Positions 1 through 4,981 of a stretch of 5,815 nt of DNA are shown piece by piece. Origin of the DNA: JAEHDI01 sp035455185 (GTDB lineage: Bacteria > Acidobacteriota > Terriglobia > Bryobacterales > Bryobacteraceae). Each line of letters begins with the position of its first letter. Position 1 is the first letter of the stretch. Under the pieces are notes generated by a model. The model saw nothing but the letters and a program-made list of their open reading frames with translations. It was not told the DNA's origin and ran no database searches. The stretch lies in the NCBI GenBank assembly GCA_035455185.1, contig DATIFQ010000354.1:1-5815 (forward strand). Reading direction: 5' to 3'. Both the position numbers and the translations under genes were made by a program.

Positions 1-809
1 ATCTCTGCCATCCGGAAGCTGTCGGCTGGAGCCGGTTGACCGGTCTTGGGATCGGTGACCTTTGCGCCGAGAGAGGATTGCATCCCACCGATCGCGCCGT
101 TGATCAACACCGCCACGCCGCCGGTCAATTCTTCCATCCGGGGATAGAAGAACGCCGGATAGTCCGCGGTAACCAGCGTGTTTTTCGAGCCGAGCGTTTC
201 GGGGTGGTCGGCCCAGTTGACCAAGGCGCCGATGGCGCGGCCGTCCCTTCCGGTCGCGGAGAGAACTACAAGCTCGGAGTCGTGGACAACGGGCGGGTGA
301 GTGTCGTTGAGAAAGCCGTCAAGCTCGGGCGTCGAGACTTTCGAGGTTCTCACGCGGGCCGGGCGGAGCGATCGAACGGCTTGTACCGCCGCAGCGGCGG
401 TTTGCTCCACCACGAACTGGTTGTACTCCTCGTTGATTCCGCTGACACCCATCTTCGGACCCCAGAGCCCCGTCGTCGCAGCCACGACGACATCGGCGGC
501 GCCAAGGCGCGCATGGGCTTTGGCGCGGATTCTTTCGACGTCCTCGAGGAACAAACCGATTGAGTCGACACCGCAGAGGACTCGCGGAGTGCGGTCGGCC
601 GCCAGCTTCAGGCAGCGCGCCCAGAGATCGTCATGGATACCCGTGGCCACACGATTCTGACCAAAGCCCTCCATATAGACGGGCGCGTGCTTCGTGAGGT
701 TGGGGGTAACAGGGCGTCTTGCGGCGCCGGCCCGAAGCCCGGCGGACGCCGGAAGCGCGAGGAGAAAGAGAAAGGCCGCCGCGAACGGCGGCCATCCATA
801 CTTCCGCAT
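1..809 (-). CDS. Secreted neutral/alkaline ceramidase-type N-terminal domain protein (3' end outside window)
   Basis: The first 269 codons are present; the gene continues past position 1. Residues 1-23 form a signal peptide: basic MRK, a hydrophobic core around FAAAFLFLLALP, and an ASA cleavage site. The mature protein starts with the family pattern RAGAARRPVTPN (26-37), then GFG (48-50) and IHDDLWAR (58-65). It continues with CGVDSIGLFL (79-88), NWADHPETLG (198-207), TADYPAFFYP (214-223) and INGAIGGMQSS (236-246). These match the N-terminal domain of neutral non-lysosomal ceramidases (Pfam PF04734 type), many bacterial members of which are uncharacterised secreted hydrolases. H202 fits one zinc ligand. 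The other histidine motif, normally HxHxGPD before GLWGP, is absent: residues 110-118 read AATTGLWGP. The ceramidase nucleophile motif GDVSPN is also replaced by GGMQSS, so ceramidase activity is doubtful. The ATG at 809 is chosen because it begins the signal peptide, although no good Shine-Dalgarno precedes it. It lies 47 bp after the isomerase gene and is probably co-transcribed with it. Confidence 0.82.
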   Translation of the reverse strand, partial: MRKYGWPPFAAAFLFLLALPASAGLRAGAARRPVTPNLTKHAPVYMEGFGQNRVATGIHDDLWARCLKLAADRTPRVLCGVDSIGLFLEDVERIRAKAHARLGAADVVVAATTGLWGPKMGVSGINEEYNQFVVEQTAAAAVQAVRSLRPARVRTSKVSTPELDGFLNDTHPPVVHDSELVVLSATGRDGRAIGALVNWADHPETLGSKNTLVTADYPAFFYPRMEELTGGVAVLINGAIGGMQSSLGAKVTDPKTGQPAPADSFRMAE

Positions 810-856
810 GAGAATCTCTGCGGGGGCGGGTTGCACGCACCGCCCGGTCTCACTTG

Positions 857-1816
857 CTAAGCCCAATACGCGACGCCGGGCTTCTCCCGAATGACGATGT
901 CGCTGAGGAATCGGATCGCCTTAGTTAGACCTTCCTCGGCCGACATGAGGCTGTCCTCGTGCTCGATCGAGAGAACGTAGTCGTAGCCGTACATGCGAAG
1001 CGTGGAGATGAACTCGCTCCACCACTCGGCGCCGTGGCCGTAACCGACGGTGCGGAAGATCCAGGCGCGCTTTCGCTCGTCGGTGTAGGTTTTGGTGTCC
1101 AGGACACCGGTGGTGGGCAGATTCCGCTGGTAAATCTGTGTGTCCTTGGCGTGGACGTGGAAGATCGCATCGCCCAGCACGCGTATGGCGGCGATGGGAT
1201 CGATCCCCTGCCAGAACATGTGGCTCGGGTCGTAGTTGGCGCCGATATTCTTGCCGGCGGCAGCCCGGAGCTTCAGCATTGTTTCCGGACTGTACACGAC
1301 GAAACCCGGATGCATTTCCAGGGCGATCTTCACACCGTGATTGGCGGCGAAATTTGCGCGCTTCGTCCAGTAAGGGATCACCTTCTTCTCCCACTGCCAG
1401 GCGAGCAACTCGGGGAAGTGCGGGGGCCATGCGGCCGTCACCCAGTTCGGGTACTTCGCCTTGTCGCTGTCGCCGGGGCAGCCGGAAAAATCGATGACCA
1501 CCGGAATTCCGAGCTTTTCCGCCAGCAGAATTGTCTTCTTGCTCACTTCCTGGTGAGCCTTCGCGATTGCCCGGTTGGGATGCAGCGGCTCGCCGTGGCA
1601 ACTCAGCGCGCTGATAGTGAAGCCATTGTCTTCCAGCTTCTGCTTGAACTCCTTGAGCGCAGTCTTGTCCTCGAGCATCGCCAGCTTACAGTGCGGGTCG
1701 CCGGGGTAGTTACCCGTGCCCAACTCCACGGTGGTGACACCCAGGTCCTTCAGCTTTTCGATCACCTGGTCGAGAGACAGGTTCGCCAGAAGTGCGGTAA
1801 AGACTCCAACTCTCAC
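857..1816 (-). CDS. Sugar phosphate isomerase/epimerase-like TIM-barrel protein (xylose isomerase-like, AP endonuclease 2 family)
   Basis: This 319-residue protein has no signal peptide or membrane segment and is predicted to be cytoplasmic. It is a xylose-isomerase-like TIM barrel. The first strand is RVGVFT (2-7), followed by VELGTGNYPG (30-39), SALSCHG (69-75), IALEMHPGF (164-172), GANYDPSHMFWQG (192-204), HVHAKDT (220-226) and LSIEHED (282-288). By analogy with ketose 3-epimerases the divalent metal ligands would be E167, D196, H222 and E285. The family isomerises or epimerises keto-sugars or cyclitols; the substrate cannot be read from sequence. A segment of about 35 residues between H222 and E285 (roughly 226-262, with GVLDTKTY and RTVGYGHG) is longer than in tagatose epimerase and probably forms an active-site lid. 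The start is GTG: AAGGAG lies 7 nt upstream, while an out-of-frame ATG lies only 2 nt from it. It diverges from the glycosidase-like gene and leads the leftward pair. Family assignment is firm; the reaction is not. Confidence 0.93.
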   Translation of the reverse strand: MRVGVFTALLANLSLDQVIEKLKDLGVTTVELGTGNYPGDPHCKLAMLEDKTALKEFKQKLEDNGFTISALSCHGEPLHPNRAIAKAHQEVSKKTILLAEKLGIPVVIDFSGCPGDSDKAKYPNWVTAAWPPHFPELLAWQWEKKVIPYWTKRANFAANHGVKIALEMHPGFVVYSPETMLKLRAAAGKNIGANYDPSHMFWQGIDPIAAIRVLGDAIFHVHAKDTQIYQRNLPTTGVLDTKTYTDERKRAWIFRTVGYGHGAEWWSEFISTLRMYGYDYVLSIEHEDSLMSAEEGLTKAIRFLSDIVIREKPGVAYWA

Positions 1817-1823
1817 GGCATCT

Positions 1824-1829
1824 CTCCTT
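1824..1829 (-). promoter_or_regulatory. Ribosome binding site of the isomerase gene (decides a GTG start)
   Basis: On the minus strand AAGGAG is followed by 7 nt and then GTG (1816-1814). An ATG at 1821-1819 sits only 2 nt after the Shine-Dalgarno, is out of frame, and reads ATG-CCG-TGA. The spacing therefore favours GTG as the true start. Confidence 0.8.
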
Positions 1830-1888
1830 TATTTCTTGAAGTTGTGACAGCAATTTGATACGGGAAAAGGATAGCACACCGACTCAGG

Positions 1889-1894
1889 TATGAT
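1889..1894 (+). promoter_or_regulatory. Candidate -10 element of the glycosidase-like gene
   Basis: TATGAT matches five of six bases of the sigma-70 -10 consensus. If used, transcription would start near 1901 and leave a leader of only about 9 nt before the ATG at 1910. This agrees with the absence of a Shine-Dalgarno there. No -35 match is seen at normal spacing. Confidence 0.35.
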
Positions 1895-1910
1895 CGGTAG
1901 TTCACGATCA
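1891..1910. repeat. 6-bp inverted repeat ending at the start codon of the glycosidase-like gene
   Basis: TGATCG (1891-1896) and CGATCA (1905-1910) are perfect reverse complements separated by 8 nt. The right arm takes in the first base of the ATG, and the left arm overlaps the candidate -10. It could be an operator half-site pair or a weak RNA hairpin over the start. A 6-bp repeat can also arise by chance. Confidence 0.35.
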
Positions 1911-3544
1911 TGAACACCGTATTTTTGTTTCTGGCCGGGGCTGCGCTGATGGCTCCGCCTGAGGTGGCGCTGAGGGTCGCAGAACGCATGATGCTTCCCT
2001 GCGACATCGAGAAGCTCGGCGTGGTCGAGCGGCCGGCGGTCTCGATGGCGGCCGGCGAAGCCGAACCGATCGCATTGCTGGTCACCACGACGGCGGCCCT
2101 TGAGAACGAGCCGCTCACGATTCGCGGCTTGCCGCGCGGAGTCCGCGCCGAGGTCCGGATTGCGTCACCTTACCGGCGGAGGCTGGCGAGGAACCGGGAA
2201 GCGACGCAGCCCTTCCTGCTCGAAGCGGTCGATTCCGTGACCATGCGGGAGCCGGGGAAATCGGTGTACTGGATCCTGCTCCGCGCGGACGAAACCGCCC
2301 GGGCCGGGCACTACGCCGTCTCGTTTCGCCTTCGCGACGCCACGGCCAGGGTGAGCGTCACCGTGCGCCCGTTCCGCCTCCGCCGCGATCACGGCGTATT
2401 CTATGGAGCCTTCTGCGGCGCGCGCGACCGCGACATCACACCGGCGCACATGCGCGACCTGCGCGAGCGCGGCTTCGATGCACTCCAGTTTTTCTGGGGA
2501 TCGCTGACAGTGCCCCTGAGCAACGACGCCGGCACGCTGGCGGTCGACTTTTCGTTCGTTGACCGTTGGATGGCGGAGTTCACGAAGGCCGGAATGAAGG
2601 GCCCGGTCGTGTGGTCGCTTGGAAACGACTCGGTCAGCCACCTCGAGAACCGTCTGTCGGACCTGTTCAACATTCCGAGGCCGGAGCCCGTGGTGGTAGA
2701 CGGCAAGCGGAAGAATTTCTCCGATGTGAATAACCCAGAGCTAAACCGGCGGCTGAAAGAGCTGATGCTCGCGATCAAGCGCCACGCCGCGGAACAGAAG
2801 TGGCCCGAACTCGTGTTCTTGATTTACGACGAGCCGACTGAGCGCTTGATGGAGGAGCACGAGAACCGGTACAAATTCATCAAATCGTTCTGGCCGGAGT
2901 TGCGCATCTATGGTGTCACTATGGACCGCATCGCCTGGGCGAAAGCGATCAACCATATGGTCGACATCCTCGTAGCCAACGGCGATTTCGACGAAATTCG
3001 CGGACTGGCCGAGCAGTCGGGTAAACCGTTTTGGATGTACGGGTCCGCATCAGGCCGGGATGAAGCTTCTCTCCGGCAGGCGTATGCATGGAGGCCGTGG
3101 CTGCACAAGGGCAACGCGGTCTGGTTCTGGGCATACAACTATCACCCCGGCGACCCGTTCGATGATTTCGACGGAGGGAGCGCCGATTCAGGGATGAGCA
3201 TGGTATGGCCGCCGCGTACCGCGGACTCTCCGTTCCCTTATTCCGTGTCCTGGGAAGGCATGCGCGAGGCCGCTGACGATATGGCTTACGTGAAGACACT
3301 AGAGTGGATGCTGGAACAAACAAGCAGCCCCAGAGCGCGCGAGATCCGAGCCGGCCTGGATGGAATCAAGGCGAAGATTCCGAGTGGACGCCGGGTACGG
3401 GTCGCCGGCGGTGACGCGCATGACACCGTTGAGCGGGTGGATGCCGGCCGGTTTGTCACGGAATCGCGCGATGCAGTGGCCGGCTGGATCGAGGAACTGT
3501 TGAAACTCGAGAAGGGACGCTTCAGGGAGATTCGGGTGCGGTAG
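1910..3544 (+). CDS. Putative secreted glycoside hydrolase, GH123-like / DUF4091-type
   Basis: This is a 544-residue protein. Residues 1-15 form a short hydrophobic leader (FLFLAGAALMA) that resembles a signal peptide but lacks a basic n-region, so export is likely but not certain. Residues about 40-158 look like a beta-sandwich domain, ending in GHYAVSFRL (133-141) and VSVTVRPFRL (148-157). From about 160 a TIM-barrel-like catalytic domain follows: GFDALQFFWG (188-197), GPVVWSLGND (231-240), LVFLIYDEPTE (301-311), KPFWMYG (372-378) and AVWFWAYNY (403-411). Near its end is WEGMREAADDMAYVKTL (448-464), which resembles the conserved tail of DUF4091 proteins. GH123 enzymes use an adjacent Asp-Glu pair for substrate-assisted cleavage of N-acetylgalactosaminides; D307-E308 in IYDEP fits that position. 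The substrate is unknown, and similarity to GH123 may be only at fold level. The ATG at 1910 is the first start after an in-frame TAG at 1898. No Shine-Dalgarno is present. Confidence 0.8.
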   Translation: MNTVFLFLAGAALMAPPEVALRVAERMMLPCDIEKLGVVERPAVSMAAGEAEPIALLVTTTAALENEPLTIRGLPRGVRAEVRIASPYRRRLARNREATQPFLLEAVDSVTMREPGKSVYWILLRADETARAGHYAVSFRLRDATARVSVTVRPFRLRRDHGVFYGAFCGARDRDITPAHMRDLRERGFDALQFFWGSLTVPLSNDAGTLAVDFSFVDRWMAEFTKAGMKGPVVWSLGNDSVSHLENRLSDLFNIPRPEPVVVDGKRKNFSDVNNPELNRRLKELMLAIKRHAAEQKWPELVFLIYDEPTERLMEEHENRYKFIKSFWPELRIYGVTMDRIAWAKAINHMVDILVANGDFDEIRGLAEQSGKPFWMYGSASGRDEASLRQAYAWRPWLHKGNAVWFWAYNYHPGDPFDDFDGGSADSGMSMVWPPRTADSPFPYSVSWEGMREAADDMAYVKTLEWMLEQTSSPRAREIRAGLDGIKAKIPSGRRVRVAGGDAHDTVERVDAGRFVTESRDAVAGWIEELLKLEKGRFREIRVR

Positions 3545-3576
3545 CGCGGGAAGGCGCGCCGGTTTGCGGTCCCGCG
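3545..3576. repeat. GC-rich inverted repeat directly after the glycosidase-like stop codon
   Basis: CGCGGGA (3545-3551) is the exact reverse complement of TCCCGCG (3570-3576), giving a 7-bp stem with an 18-nt loop. The loop itself contains the palindrome GGCGCGCC (3553-3560). It begins at the base after the TAG. No T-run follows, so it is not a standard intrinsic terminator. It may stabilise the 3' end of the upstream message or weaken read-through. Confidence 0.45.
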
Positions 3577-3592
3577 GGCGCCACAATACAAT
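3564..3592 (+). promoter_or_regulatory. Candidate sigma-70-like promoter for the two enolase-superfamily genes
   Basis: TTGCGG (3564-3569) and TACAAT (3587-3592) are separated by exactly 17 bp. The -10 matches five of six consensus bases and the -35 keeps TTG. The expected start of transcription is near 3599, just ahead of the Shine-Dalgarno at 3604. This suggests that the two enolase-superfamily genes can be transcribed apart from the glycosidase-like gene. Confidence 0.5.
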
Positions 3593-3603
3593 GAGCCAAT
3601 TCG

Positions 3604-3610
3604 AGGAGGA
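3604..3610 (+). promoter_or_regulatory. Strong ribosome binding site of the mandelate racemase-like gene
   Basis: AGGAGGA lies 9 nt before the ATG at 3620. This fixes the start ahead of the twin-arginine motif and predicts efficient translation. Confidence 0.85.
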
Positions 3611-3619
3611 ATACCTGGT

Positions 3620-4975
3620 ATGACAACAACCCTTCAGAATCTGACCGGCCGGCGCGGATTCATGCGCTCGGCCGCGGGCGCGCTTGCCGCCTCGTTCTGG
3701 GCTGACGAGACGCTGGAGGCCGCCACCCAGAGGGTCAACACAAGCTCGAAACCATCCGATCTGAAGATCACCGACCTGCGCGTGGCCGTTGTCGCCAAGG
3801 CGCCCATGACGTGTCCGCTCATACGAATCGACACCAACCAGGGCATCTACGGACTTGGCGAAGTCCGGGACGGCGCCAGCAAGACTTACGCTCTCATCCT
3901 CAAGAACAGGCTCCTTGGCGAAAACCCCTGCAACGTCGACAGGATTTTCCGGAAGATCAAACAGTTCGGCTTCCACGCGCGTCAAGGCGGGGGTGTGTGT
4001 GGAGTCGAGATGGCGCTGTGGGACTTGGCGGGAAAGGCCTACGGAGTCCCCGTCTACCAGATGCTGGGCGGCAAGTTCCGCGACACTATCCGGTGTTACG
4101 CGGACACCACGGAATCACACGACCCGAAGGTTTACGGCGAGCGGCTGAAGAAGCGCCGGGATCAGGGTTTCACATGGCTCAAGATGGATCTGGGCATCGA
4201 TCTCGTCGAGGACATTCCCGGCGCCGTCACCCATCCCGCCGGTGTCGACTCCAAGACCGCCCGTCTCACGGAGCACATGCTGACAGGGATCGAGCTGACC
4301 GAGAAAGGCATCGCCCTCATGGCGGATTATGTTGGACAGATCCGGGAGGTCGTCGGCTGGGACATTCCGCTCTGCGCGGATCACTTCGGGCACATCGGCG
4401 TGAACTCCTGCATCCGGCTCGGCAGGGCGCTTGAAAAATACAATCTTGCCTGGCTCGAAGACATGATCCCCTGGCAACACACGGAGCTGTGGAAGAAGAT
4501 CACCGACGCGGTCGACATCCCGACGCTCACCGGTGAAGACATCTATCTCAAGGAGCCGTTCATCGAGCTGTGCCGGAATCACGCGGTGGATATCATCCAC
4601 CCGGACCTCGCGACGTCGGGCGGAATCCTCGAGACCAAGAAGATCGGCGATGCGGCTCAGGAATACGGCGTGCCGATGGCGATGCACTTCGCCGGAACGC
4701 CGGTCTCCTGCATGGCCAACGTGCATTGCGCGGCCGCGACGGAGAATTTCCTTGTGCAGGAGAACCACTCGGTGGATGTGCCGTGGTGGGATGACATGGT
4801 GGAGGGTATCGAGAAGCCTATCGTGAACAAGGGCTTCATCAAGGTGCCGGAGAAACCGGGGCTGGGCATTACGCTGAATGATGAAGTCGTCAAGCAGCAC
4901 CTGCTCGAGCCAGGCTATTTCGAGCCGACGCCGGAGTGGGACAAGGAACGATCTCACGACCGGCTCTGGAGCTAA
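3620..4975 (+). CDS. Tat-exported enolase-superfamily enzyme (mandelate racemase / muconate lactonizing type)
   Basis: This is a 451-residue enzyme. The N-terminus carries a twin-arginine signal, RRGFMR (11-16) followed by SAAGALAASF, so export of the folded protein is predicted. The capping domain spans about 48-160 (GIYGLGEVRDG 75-85; GVEMALWDLAGKAYGVP 128-144). The barrel domain carries metal ligands D254, E280 and E306, with 26 residues between each pair as in mandelate racemase. The dyad D329 (in IHPDLATSGG) and H356 (in MAMHFAG) also sits at mandelate racemase spacing (23 and 27). The usual Lys-x-Lys on the second barrel strand reads K188-x-D190, so K188 or H356 would be the base. Members abstract the proton alpha to a carboxylate; sugar-acid dehydration is the likeliest reaction, racemisation less so. 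Relative to mandelate racemase about 35 residues are inserted between K188 and D254. The next gene starts 6 bp after the stop and belongs to the same superfamily. The substrate is not predictable. Confidence 0.93.
   Translation: MTTTLQNLTGRRGFMRSAAGALAASFWADETLEAATQRVNTSSKPSDLKITDLRVAVVAKAPMTCPLIRIDTNQGIYGLGEVRDGASKTYALILKNRLLGENPCNVDRIFRKIKQFGFHARQGGGVCGVEMALWDLAGKAYGVPVYQMLGGKFRDTIRCYADTTESHDPKVYGERLKKRRDQGFTWLKMDLGIDLVEDIPGAVTHPAGVDSKTARLTEHMLTGIELTEKGIALMADYVGQIREVVGWDIPLCADHFGHIGVNSCIRLGRALEKYNLAWLEDMIPWQHTELWKKITDAVDIPTLTGEDIYLKEPFIELCRNHAVDIIHPDLATSGGILETKKIGDAAQEYGVPMAMHFAGTPVSCMANVHCAAATENFLVQENHSVDVPWWDDMVEGIEKPIVNKGFIKVPEKPGLGITLNDEVVKQHLLEPGYFEPTPEWDKERSHDRLWS
4968..4971 (+). promoter_or_regulatory. 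Ribosome binding site of the ManD-like gene, inside the end of the preceding gene
   Basis: GGAG overlaps the last two sense codons of the upstream gene and lies 10 nt before the ATG at 4982. With only 6 bp between stop and start, translational coupling of the two genes is likely. Confidence 0.6.
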
Positions 4976-4981
4976 CCGCTC

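Larger units (their letters stand above)
1817..1909. promoter_or_regulatory. Divergent intergenic region between the isomerase and glycosidase-like genes
   Basis: These 93 bp must hold the promoters of both transcription directions. For the rightward gene the best -10 candidate is TATGAT (1889-1894), with no convincing -35 at 16-18 bp. For the leftward gene a possible -10, TATCCT, lies at 1873-1868 on the minus strand, again without a clear -35. The stretch is more AT-rich than the flanking genes, as expected for a promoter region. Placing both starts here is well supported by gene orientation; the individual boxes are tentative. Confidence 0.5.

Noticed and set aside
36..563. A 175-codon open frame on the plus strand
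   Set aside because: It lies opposite the ceramidase-like coding sequence, which shows a signal peptide and family motifs. The product has arginine/glycine-rich shadow composition.
959..1858. A 299-codon open frame on the plus strand opposite the isomerase gene
   Set aside because: It is fully antisense to a gene with clear family motifs and its own ribosome site. It has no recognisable motif and is explained by GC-rich codon use.
1890..1913. Seven-codon ORF (MIGSSRS) ending in an ATGA overlap with the glycosidase-like start
   Set aside because: It has no usable Shine-Dalgarno and its ATG lies in the candidate -10 box, so a leader peptide is not supported.
3553..3582. GGCGCGCC, CCCGCGGG and GGCGCC palindromes as a possible terminator or recombination site
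   Set aside because: Short palindromes are expected in such GC-rich DNA. There is no T-tract for termination and no matching copy elsewhere in the window.
3591..3623. Ten-codon ORF (MSQFEEEYLV) ending in an ATGA overlap with the mandelate racemase-like start
   Set aside because: Its ATG lies inside the likely -10 box, and the Shine-Dalgarno of the real gene creates its Glu codons. It would not be on the main transcript.
4115..4957. A 280-codon open frame on the minus strand
   Set aside because: It is antisense to the mandelate racemase-like gene, whose catalytic residues and spacing are intact.
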